A DNA stretch of 5,314 bases. Origin: Candidatus Omnitrophota bacterium (GTDB taxonomy: Bacteria > Omnitrophota > Gorgyraeia > Gorgyraeales > Gorgyraeaceae). The notes under the pieces were generated by a model. That model searched no databases. It was given only the letters and a program-made list of their open reading frames with translations, and had not been told where the DNA came from. Of the stretch, positions 1-5,314 are shown one piece after another (the first letter of the stretch is position 1; every line of letters starts with the position of its first letter). The stretch covers positions 1 to 5,314 of the forward strand of contig JAGVFL010000034.1 of assembly GCA_020057645.1 (NCBI GenBank). Direction: 5' to 3'. The translations under genes and the position numbers were made by a program.

Positions 1-16
1 GGTGGAAAAAAATCAT

Positions 17-598
17 ATGGTGAATAACGCCATCCGCGCTTTCATCGCAGTTGAGATTGATAGCCTTGCCAAGCAAAAAATATCAGATCTTGTTTCCTGT
101 CTCAAGAAAACCGGATCAGACGCCAAATGGATAACTGAAGATCAGATGCACCTGACATTAAAGTTCCTCGGAAATATAGACAAGAGCGAGATTCAGAAAA
201 TTTCCCATGCCTTATCCGATATTGCGGATAATTTTAACTCTTTCAAGATCGGCTTTTCGGAGATAGGCGCTTTTCCGAATATGAACAGGCCTGCCGTCAT
301 ATGGCTCGGCATTAATAAAGGCGCAGGGATTTTGAAAATGCTGAATGAGAAAATAGAAACTGCTTTAGAAGGAATAGGCCTCAGGCAGGAAAACCGGGAA
401 TTCAAACCTCATCTCACGCTTGCAAGGATCAGGTCGCCTAAAAATATGCCGAATCTTATAAAATTAATCAAGGAAACGAGTTTTAATTCAGGCGATAACG
501 ATTCGCGGATTAATAAACTTGCGCTTTTCCAAAGCGCTCTTAATCCAAAAGGCGCGGTCCATACGATTATCCTGCAAAAATACCTGCGAGATATTTAA
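17..598 (+). CDS. thpR: RNA 2',3'-cyclic phosphodiesterase (2H family, formerly 2'-5' RNA ligase)
   Basis: A soluble cytoplasmic enzyme of the 2H phosphoesterase family. Family members hydrolyse 2',3'-cyclic phosphate ends of RNA to 2'-phosphates and were first described as 2'-5' RNA ligases for tRNA half-molecules. Both catalytic HxTx motifs are present: HLTL at residues 45-48, followed by KFLG, and HLTL at 132-135, followed by ARIR, in a 193-aa protein of normal family length (about 180-190 aa). The N-terminal IRAFIAVEI strand is typical. I chose ATG 17 because homologues begin just before this strand and a GGTGG lies 11 nt upstream. GTG 2 and GTG 20 are alternatives, and the frame is open to the left edge, so a longer N-terminus cannot be excluded. 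The gene converges on pgpA, and its TAA lies in the 4-bp TTAA shared with the pgpA stop. The family is sure; the physiological substrate is not known from sequence. Confidence 0.93.
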   Translation: MVNNAIRAFIAVEIDSLAKQKISDLVSCLKKTGSDAKWITEDQMHLTLKFLGNIDKSEIQKISHALSDIADNFNSFKIGFSEIGAFPNMNRPAVIWLGINKGAGILKMLNEKIETALEGIGLRQENREFKPHLTLARIRSPKNMPNLIKLIKETSFNSGDNDSRINKLALFQSALNPKGAVHTIILQKYLRDI

Positions 599-1053
599 CG
601 GCATAACAAGCTAAAGACATACACAACCTGAAGCGCCATATTAGCGTACACGCCGGCTATCAGATCGTCTGACATGATCCCGAGGCTGCCTTTTAATTTT
701 TCAAGATTCCTGATAGGTTTTGGCTTTACTATGTCAAAAAATCTGAATAATAAAAATCCGGTTACCACGTAACCCATTGTCGGCGGTATCCGGTATAGAC
801 TGATAAGCATGCCTCCAAATTCATCTATTATTATCTCTCCCGGGTCTTTTTCTCCGAACATCTTCTCCGCTTTGCCTGCCGTCATAAATCCCAGGGCAAT
901 TACTATCAATATAACCGCGGACATTGTTATCGCGTTGTTACATATGAAATAATACAGGGCGAGCGCCGCAAGGCTTCCGAGCGTGCCCGGCGCAACAGGT
1001 AAGTAGCCTATATAAAAAACGCTGGCTATCATTGTATATAAACGGTCTTTCAT
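595..1053 (-). CDS. pgpA: Phosphatidylglycerophosphatase A
   Basis: An inner-membrane phosphatase that removes the phosphate from phosphatidylglycerophosphate to give phosphatidylglycerol, the step after PgsA. The 152-aa length is normal for the PgpA family (PF04608). Conserved blocks are visible: LPVAPGTLGS at residues 18-27, the acidic motif IIIDEFGG at 74-81, FRFFDIVKPKPI at 103-114 and GIMSDDLIAG at 125-134. The Asp/Glu residues (D77, E78, D107, D129, D130) are the expected metal-binding and catalytic set. Hydrophobic segments at about 27-37, 43-60, 93-106 and 132-150 fit a multi-spanning protein. S128 replaces the Leu I would expect before DD, a mild change. The start codon overlaps the pgsA stop as ATGA, with a weak GGGTGA ribosome site inside the last pgsA codons, so translational coupling is likely. 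Last gene of the operon; no terminator hairpin follows. Confidence 0.95.
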   Translation of the reverse strand: MKDRLYTMIASVFYIGYLPVAPGTLGSLAALALYYFICNNAITMSAVILIVIALGFMTAGKAEKMFGEKDPGEIIIDEFGGMLISLYRIPPTMGYVVTGFLLFRFFDIVKPKPIRNLEKLKGSLGIMSDDLIAGVYANMALQVVYVFSLLCR

Positions 1054-1616
1054 TTATCACCCATAAAGACATCTTTATTTTTAATCATATATGAAATGCC
1101 GGAAGTGAGCGTCATGGCTATTACAATAATCATAACTATGTGCAATGCTATCTCAAAATATTCCATGTATCTGGCGCCAAAACCGGAATCTCTTATTATT
1201 AAAAATATCAATATTGACACGACAGCTACCATCTGAGAAATTGTTTTATGTTTTCCTCCTACTTCTGCGCTCAGAACCTTTTTTTGAGAAAGCGCGAGAA
1301 TCCTTATGCCTGTGATCACCAACTCCCTGGCTATAATTATCATGACCATCCACGCGGGTATTATCTCCATCTCTACGAAAGCCAAAAATGCCCCCAGGAT
1401 CAGTATCTTATCCGCAACCGGGTCCATCAGTTTTCCGAAAGAAGTGATATCCCCCGCCTTCCTGGCCATATAACCGTCGTAATAATCAGTAATACAGGCT
1501 GCAAGAAAAATAGCCAGCGCCATAAATTTAGCGCCCGCTCCTCTTATGAATAAAAATAATATAAAAATTCCTGCCAGTATTATTCTTGAGATTGTAAGTT
1601 TATTGGCTAGATTCAT
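1050..1616 (-). CDS. pgsA: CDP-diacylglycerol-glycerol-3-phosphate 3-phosphatidyltransferase
   Basis: A membrane enzyme that joins CDP-diacylglycerol and glycerol-3-phosphate to form phosphatidylglycerophosphate and CMP, the committed step to phosphatidylglycerol. The CDP-alcohol phosphotransferase signature is complete with exact spacing: D44, D47-G48, A51-R52, G61, D65 and D69. The family's ARE motif (96-98) and GKHKT..Q (121-128) are also present. Several hydrophobic helices (about 8-24, 30-43, 71-95, 129-141, 154-172) match the usual six-helix fold. The frame runs back to GTG 1655, which would add 13 residues, but that codon lies inside a 38-bp palindrome. ATG 1616 gives the family's normal MNLANKLTISR beginning, has a TAAGG ribosome site 5 nt upstream and yields 188 aa, close to E. 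coli PgsA, so I prefer it. The gene lies 39 bp after rimO and overlaps pgpA by 4 bp. Confidence 0.95.
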   Translation of the reverse strand: MNLANKLTISRIILAGIFILFLFIRGAGAKFMALAIFLAACITDYYDGYMARKAGDITSFGKLMDPVADKILILGAFLAFVEMEIIPAWMVMIIIARELVITGIRILALSQKKVLSAEVGGKHKTISQMVAVVSILIFLIIRDSGFGARYMEYFEIALHIVMIIVIAMTLTSGISYMIKNKDVFMGDK

Positions 1617-1621
1617 AAGAA

Positions 1622-1626
1622 CCTTA
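1622..1626 (-). promoter_or_regulatory. Ribosome binding site of pgsA
   Basis: On the minus strand TAAGG stands 5 nt before ATG 1616. It decides the pgsA start against the upstream GTG 1655. It lies 1 nt outside the foot of the palindrome at 1628-1665, so in the mRNA a hairpin would end directly beside the ribosome site and might affect its access. That effect is inference. Confidence 0.6.
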
Positions 1627-1627
1627 C

Positions 1628-1665
1628 CACCGCGTAGGTGGGGTTTAAACCCCACCTACGCGGTG
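1628..1665. repeat. Perfect 38-bp palindrome, REP/MITE-like
   Basis: The left arm CACCGCGTAGGTGGGGTTT (1628-1646) is followed with no spacer by its exact reverse complement (1647-1665). The centre is GTTTAAAC. Symmetry stops at 1627/1666. The element is richer in GC than its flanks and sits exactly across the rimO stop codon (1656-1658), also supplying the last two rimO codons. In RNA it would fold into a long stem with a minimal loop. No T-run follows on either strand, so it is not a standard intrinsic terminator; RNA processing or stabilisation is more likely. Long G-rich palindromes of this style are known as dispersed REP-type elements, some moved by RAYT (IS200/IS605-like) transposases. 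Whether this one is dispersed in its genome cannot be seen here. Confidence 0.9.
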
Positions 1666-2906
1666 TATCCGATTAGATCATATTCATAAGCATCCGTTAT
1701 CTTGACATTGTAAAAATCGCCTATTCTAAGATTATCGCCCTCCACGTATACCATGCCGTCTATATCAGGGCCGTCATATTCTGTCCTAGCCGCATAACAA
1801 TCTCTATTCTTTTCTTCTATGAGCACCTTTAGCGTCCTGCCGATAAATTTTTTGTTTATTTTTTTTGATATATCCTGCTGCGCTGACATTATAGCGTTGA
1901 ATCTTTTTTGTTTTTCTTTTTCTGAAACCTGATCTTTATAATCATAAGCCGGCGTGCCCTCTTCTCTTGAATACTTAAAAACGCCCAGCCTTTCAAACTC
2001 CATTTCTTTCACAAAAGATAAAAGCTCCTTGAATTCTTTATCTGTTTCCCCGGGAAAACCCACTATGAATGAAGTCCTTATGCTTGCCCCCGGGATCTCT
2101 TTTCTTATATATTCTACGAGAGAGGATATCTCCTTTTTATTCGTCCTCCTGGCCATCTGAGTCAATATTCTATCACTAATATGCTCGAGCGGCAAATCTA
2201 TATATTTGCATATATTTTCATTATCCTTTATAACCTTAATGACTTCTTTATCTAAATTCGCCGGGTGCAGGTATAATAGTCTTATCCACATATCCTTTGA
2301 AATGTCAGCTAACCCCTTTAATAAATCTCCCAGTCTTTTCTTCCCATATGAATCCACGCCATACAAAGAAGTGTCCTGGCCTACTAAGATAAGTTCTTTC
2401 GCCCCATTTTTTACCAGGCAAGCTGCTTCTTTTTTTATAGAATCGATGGCCCTGCTTTTATATTTGCCTTTTAAATAAGGTATAACGCAATACGCGCACC
2501 TGTTGGCGCAGCCTTCGGAAATCTTAATATAAGCGTAATGTTTCGGGGTAAGCAACAGGCGGCCGCGACCGCCCCCTGCTCTGTCAAAATCCCGAACGCC
2601 CCTGAACTCATCCACTTCTTTTAATTCTCCGGTCAATTCCTTTTTATATCTTTCCGAAAGGCATCCGGCCACTATAATCTTTTTTATATCTCCTTCCTTC
2701 TTCGCGTCTATCGCCTTAAGTATAACATCTATAGATTCTCTTTTGGCGTCTTCTATAAAAGCGCACGTGTTCACGACTACCGTATCGGAATTAAACGCGT
2801 CCCCCTGAAATCTGTAACCCTTCTTTGTAAATTCAGATACTATCATCTCCGAATCTACGAGATTTCTGGGACAGCCTAAACTTATTACGCTGATTGTTTT
2901 TTTCAT
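1656..2906 (-). CDS. rimO: Ribosomal protein uS12 (S12) methylthiotransferase
   Basis: A radical S-adenosylmethionine enzyme that adds a methylthio group to the beta-carbon of a conserved aspartate in ribosomal protein uS12. It carries two [4Fe-4S] clusters. Three domains are visible in order: an N-terminal MTTase domain with the cluster ligands C12 (SLGCPRNLVDSE, a RimO-type signature), C48 and C82; a radical SAM core with C133-x3-C137-x2-C140 inside ISEGCANRCAYCVIP; and a TRAM domain at about 352-413. SLGCPRNLVDSE and the LPLEHISDRIL block favour RimO over the tRNA enzyme MiaB. At 416 aa it is slightly short for the family (about 430-440), mainly in the linker between the first two domains. 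E241 stands where LPLQH usually has Gln. A Gly/Arg-rich, GC-rich patch lies at 110-116. The final TA-stop is encoded by the palindrome at 1628-1665. The start lies 11 bp after the rodZ stop with no Shine-Dalgarno sequence, suggesting coupled reinitiation. Confidence 0.96.
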   Translation of the reverse strand: MKKTISVISLGCPRNLVDSEMIVSEFTKKGYRFQGDAFNSDTVVVNTCAFIEDAKRESIDVILKAIDAKKEGDIKKIIVAGCLSERYKKELTGELKEVDEFRGVRDFDRAGGGRGRLLLTPKHYAYIKISEGCANRCAYCVIPYLKGKYKSRAIDSIKKEAACLVKNGAKELILVGQDTSLYGVDSYGKKRLGDLLKGLADISKDMWIRLLYLHPANLDKEVIKVIKDNENICKYIDLPLEHISDRILTQMARRTNKKEISSLVEYIRKEIPGASIRTSFIVGFPGETDKEFKELLSFVKEMEFERLGVFKYSREEGTPAYDYKDQVSEKEKQKRFNAIMSAQQDISKKINKKFIGRTLKVLIEEKNRDCYAARTEYDGPDIDGMVYVEGDNLRIGDFYNVKITDAYEYDLIGYTA

Positions 2907-2917
2907 AAGGCGGGAGG
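2907..2917 (-). promoter_or_regulatory. Short pyrimidine-rich leader between rodZ and rimO, no Shine-Dalgarno
   Basis: On the minus strand the 11-nt gap reads CCTCCCGCCTT. It has no purine-rich ribosome site; instead it contains CCTCC, which resembles the anti-Shine-Dalgarno end of 16S rRNA. rimO translation therefore probably depends on ribosomes finishing rodZ. Any regulatory pairing is speculation. Confidence 0.35.
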
Positions 2918-3649
2918 CTACTTTATTCCGTCTTTGGTGATTGTTATTTCTTTTTTCTCGCCTTTTTTGCCGGAAAAGCCTGCGGGCTTGCCATTTATAT
3001 TTATCTTAACGACGCCGGAATTGCCTGCTTCCAGTTTTATTTCTTTTTTTGCCTTCCAGGTATCATTGCTGCCTTTTTTAAATGACCCCGTAAACACGAT
3101 GTCTCCGTCAATTGTTACCTGAAGCCATGTGTTACCCAAAGCAGAAACTTCAAGTTCTATGGAATCGGATTTTTCTGCCTTTTTATTTTTAGGTGTCCCC
3201 TTTTTAACAACCGCTTTGACAACCGCTGACTTCATCTGTTTTTTTGCAGGGGCGCTTTTAATAAACTTTACAACCCGGCCGATGGCTAAAGATAAAACCC
3301 AGAATACAAAAATGCCTATGACTATCGCCAACGCCTGTTTTTTATATTTAGCGATGGCGGAAAAATCTATCTGCGGCGGAGCCGCTATGGGCATTGAAAC
3401 CGTTTCCTGCTTTTTCCGGCCCATAGCCAGATATTCTTTTATTCCGGATTCATCCAAAGCTCCCAAAAAAGCAGCGTATGTCTTTATAAAGCTCTTTGCG
3501 TAAAAACCGGAGTTTATTTCACTCAGCCTGTCTTCTTCTATGATGAATACGATATTCTTAGGTATGCGGCTTCTTTCAGATACTTCTTCTATAGAAAAAC
3601 GTTTGGATTCTCTTATTCTTTTTAATATTTTACCTATTGACTCTGGCAT
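2918..3649 (-). CDS. RodZ-like protein: N-terminal helix-turn-helix, one membrane helix, C-terminal DUF4115-type domain
   Basis: A bitopic inner-membrane protein. Residues 1-70 form a RodZ-type helix-turn-helix (IGKILKRIRESK, then SIEEVSERSRIP, then GFYAKSFIKTYAAFLG), the family part that in E. coli contacts MreB. A strongly hydrophobic segment at about 105-124 is the single transmembrane helix. A Lys/Ala/Val-rich linker follows (about 131-160). The C-terminal domain at about 163-240 has the DUF4115 pattern WLQVTIDGD, FTGSFKKG, W198, GNSG, then NGKPAG. Length (243 aa) is within the range of RodZ-like proteins. The expected role is in cell-shape control with MreB, but no mreB is in the window, so I leave the symbol empty. 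Its start lies 5 bp after the ftsK stop, with no clear ribosome site, and its stop is 11 bp before rimO. A RodZ homologue (YmfM) also lies near pgsA in Bacillus, which supports orthology. Confidence 0.87.
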   Translation of the reverse strand: MPESIGKILKRIRESKRFSIEEVSERSRIPKNIVFIIEEDRLSEINSGFYAKSFIKTYAAFLGALDESGIKEYLAMGRKKQETVSMPIAAPPQIDFSAIAKYKKQALAIVIGIFVFWVLSLAIGRVVKFIKSAPAKKQMKSAVVKAVVKKGTPKNKKAEKSDSIELEVSALGNTWLQVTIDGDIVFTGSFKKGSNDTWKAKKEIKLEAGNSGVVKININGKPAGFSGKKGEKKEITITKDGIK

Positions 3650-3654
3650 AATTA

Positions 3655-5314
3655 TTATTGCGCAGCTTCTTCGGTTGATGATTCAGGTTCTTCCTTAGGA
3701 GGATCTTCTTTCGCCGGCTGATATTCCTGTATTAATATTTCCCTGGGTTTACTGCCTCTAAATGGGCCTATTATGCCCTCTTCTTCCATTGCATCTATGA
3801 TCCTGGCAGCCCTTGTATAGCCAAGCCTTAATCTTCTCTGAAGCATTGAGACAGATGCCTGGCCTGTTTCCAGCACCATGTTTACCGCCTCGTCAAAAAA
3901 TTCGTCTTTTTCAAAACCGCCTCTTCCGGACACGCTCTTTTTTTGCTGTTCAAGTATCTCGTTGTCATATACGGGTTCCTGCTGCGACTTTATGAAATTC
4001 ACTACCTTTTCTATTTCAGGGTCTGTAAGAAACGTGCCCTGGGCCCTTATCGGCTTCGGGCTCCCGGGCTCCAGGAACAGCATGTCGCCTTTCCCGAGCA
4101 GTTTATCAGCGCCGTTCATATCCAAGACTGTCCTGGAATCAACCTTTGACGCGACCTTAAACGAGATCCTTGCTGGAAAATTTGCTTTTATTATGCCTGT
4201 CACGACATCCACTGACGGCCTCTGCGTGGCAAGTATCATGTGAATGCCGACCGCCCTTGAAAGCTGCGCAAGGCGCGTAATGGCATTCTCAATATCTTCC
4301 TGGGCAATCATCATGAGATCCGCAAGCTCGTCTATTATAACCACTATATAAGGAAATTTTTCTTCTGATTTCTGATTAAACGCCTGTATATTTCTGACGG
4401 TAAGTTTGGCAAGCATTTTATACCTAGCCTCCATTTCGCTTACAACCCAGCCTAACGCGCCTGAGACCTTTTTGGCATCAGTCACAACAGGGCACAACAA
4501 ATGAGGCAGGCCGTTATATATGGCAAGTTCTACCATCTTTGGGTCCACCATTAAAAACTTCAGCTCTTCTGGAGTAGCGTTGTAAATCATGCTCATTATA
4601 AGCGAGTTGACGCACATGGTCTTTCCTGAGCCTGTAGTGCCTGCTATTAAAAGATGAGGCATATCTCCCAAATCCGTAACCACAGCTCTTCCTGATATGT
4701 CTTTACCAAGCGCCATGGCCAGTTTTGAAGAAGACGCCATCTTCTGGTACTCGCCGGATTCCAGTATTTCTTTCAAGAATACCATGGACGTATCTGCGTT
4801 GGGGACCTCTATGCCAACGCATGATTTTCCGGGTATAGGCGCCACTATCCTCACAGTAGTTGCCTTCATGGTAAGCGCTATGTCGTCGCTGAGGCTCGTT
4901 ATCCTATTTACCTTTACGCCCGGGGCAGGCTGCAATTCATATCTTGTAATGACAGGCCCTTTACTTATATCGATAACCTTTGATTCTATGCCGAAATCCC
5001 TTAGCGTATCTTCAAGTATTCTCGCGCTTTCTTCAAGATTCTCCCCGAAAATATTTTCAGGCTCGCGGGTAGGGGAATTCAATAACTCAAGGCTCGGAAG
5101 CTTGTAATCGCCCACAACTCTCGGCTCAACCTTAGCAGCTTTTACAGCCGCGGGTTTTGGCTTGGGGCTGGGTTTTTGCATTATATTTATCCTGGGCCTT
5201 TCCTCGTCGCTCGTCGCTCGTCGTTCGTCACTAACTGCCCTCTTCTCCACTTTCACCGCAGGCCTTAATCTCGGCCCGCTTCCTGCAGGTCTCTCGGTTT
5301 TTGCGTAACCAACC
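3655..5314 (-). CDS. ftsK: FtsK/SpoIIIE DNA translocase, 5'-partial (motor and gamma domains)
   Basis: An ATP-driven hexameric DNA pump that moves chromosome ends through the division septum and, in many bacteria, activates XerCD recombination at dif. Residues are numbered from GTG 5256. A proline- and charge-rich linker (1-50) leads into the alpha/beta motor: PGKSCVGIEVPN (142-153), Walker A GTTGSGKT (206-213), Walker B VVIIDE (305-310) and ATQRPS (343-348). The DNA-reading gamma winged helix follows at about 451-505 (SVSMLQRRLRLGYTRAARIID), then an acidic tail of about 25 residues. GTG 5256 is only the first start codon in view. The frame stays open for 19 more codons to the right edge, so the gene surely continues, with the usual N-terminal membrane helices outside the window. 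A 7-bp tandem repeat lies in the linker. First visible gene of the operon; rodZ follows after 5 bp. Confidence 0.96.
   Translation of the reverse strand, partial: VGYAKTERPAGSGPRLRPAVKVEKRAVSDERRATSDEERPRINIMQKPSPKPKPAAVKAAKVEPRVVGDYKLPSLELLNSPTREPENIFGENLEESARILEDTLRDFGIESKVIDISKGPVITRYELQPAPGVKVNRITSLSDDIALTMKATTVRIVAPIPGKSCVGIEVPNADTSMVFLKEILESGEYQKMASSSKLAMALGKDISGRAVVTDLGDMPHLLIAGTTGSGKTMCVNSLIMSMIYNATPEELKFLMVDPKMVELAIYNGLPHLLCPVVTDAKKVSGALGWVVSEMEARYKMLAKLTVRNIQAFNQKSEEKFPYIVVIIDELADLMMIAQEDIENAITRLAQLSRAVGIHMILATQRPSVDVVTGIIKANFPARISFKVASKVDSRTVLDMNGADKLLGKGDMLFLEPGSPKPIRAQGTFLTDPEIEKVVNFIKSQQEPVYDNEILEQQKKSVSGRGGFEKDEFFDEAVNMVLETGQASVSMLQRRLRLGYTRAARIIDAMEEEGIIGPFRGSKPREILIQEYQPAKEDPPKEEPESSTEEAAQ
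5204..5231. repeat. Heptanucleotide tandem repeat (4 units) inside ftsK
   Basis: On the plus strand four 7-bp units follow each other: TCGTCGC, TCGTCGC, TCGTCGT, TCGTCAC. The first two are identical and the others each differ by one base. On the coding strand they read as RYGACGA-type units and encode part of a charged stretch, SDERRATSDEE. Since 7 is not a multiple of 3, a change of one unit would shift the ftsK frame, while a change of three would add or remove seven residues. Confidence 0.85.

Noticed and set aside
1246..1262. A strong TAGGAGG sequence on the minus strand inside pgsA, possibly driving an internal start
   Set aside because: The next in-range start codon is more than 20 nt away, and the bases encode the conserved EVGGKHKT segment of PgsA.
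1617..1655. Thirteen extra N-terminal residues of PgsA from GTG 1655
   Set aside because: They are encoded mostly by the palindrome, do not match the family's N-terminus, and the ATG at 1616 has a good ribosome site.
1628..1665. The palindrome as an intrinsic transcription terminator of rimO
   Set aside because: No T-run follows the stem on either strand, and the downstream pgsA and pgpA genes appear to belong to the same operon.
3129..3503. A 124-codon plus-strand open frame opposite the rodZ-like gene
   Set aside because: It is antisense to a gene with clear HTH, membrane and DUF4115 parts; its peptide has no recognisable motif and no ribosome site of note.
5067..5074. GGGTAGGG, a match to the E. 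coli FtsK-orienting KOPS consensus GGGNAGGG, inside ftsK itself
   Set aside because: A seven-fixed-base motif is expected roughly once in a window this size on both strands by chance, and the KOPS sequence of this lineage is unknown.
4697..5107. A 136-codon plus-strand open frame opposite ftsK
   Set aside because: It mirrors the conserved FtsK motor region and shows no family features; a shadow frame.

Overview
The window is a compact, bacterial-style housekeeping block with six protein genes and almost no non-coding DNA. Five genes lie on the minus strand and read as one operon, in the order ftsK (5' end beyond the window) - rodZ-like - rimO - pgsA - pgpA. The sixth, thpR, is on the plus strand and converges on pgpA. 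All six fall in well-known families, and I see no tRNA, rRNA, CRISPR array, transposase gene or phage gene.

The source looks like an uncultured bacterium with moderate GC content and many Lys and Ile codons in its proteins. An ftsK-rodZ-rimO-pgsA-pgpA order, with thpR close to where cinA/recA often follow, fits several deep-branching Gram-negative-type phyla. Candidatus Omnitrophota is my best guess, but this is inference from gene order and protein style and cannot be proven from the window.

Layout from left to right: (1) 17-598, ThpR, a 2H-family RNA phosphoesterase. (2) 595-1616, pgpA and pgsA, joined by an ATGA overlap; together they make phosphatidylglycerol from CDP-diacylglycerol and glycerol-3-phosphate. 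(3) 1617-1665, the rimO/pgsA junction, holding a perfect 38-bp palindrome that supplies the rimO stop codon and ends just upstream of the pgsA ribosome binding site. (4) 1656-2906, RimO, the radical-SAM enzyme that methylthiolates ribosomal protein uS12. (5) 2918-3649, a RodZ-like membrane protein with a cytoplasmic helix-turn-helix and a C-terminal DUF4115-type domain. (6) 3655 to the right edge, the motor and gamma domains of an FtsK/SpoIIIE DNA translocase, with a 7-bp tandem repeat in its linker.

The operon groups functions needed at division and envelope growth: chromosome segregation (FtsK), cell shape (RodZ-like) and membrane lipid supply (PgsA, PgpA), plus ribosome maturation (RimO). 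Gene spacing is 5 bp (ftsK/rodZ), 11 bp (rodZ/rimO), 39 bp holding the palindrome (rimO/pgsA) and -4 bp (pgsA/pgpA), so transcription and translation are probably coupled. No gene-free stretch exceeds 40 bp. No promoter or intrinsic terminator is visible; the operon promoter must lie to the right of the window.

I find no undescribed multi-gene system here. The points most worth a second look are the REP/MITE-like palindrome at the rimO stop codon and the frame-breaking heptanucleotide repeat inside ftsK.
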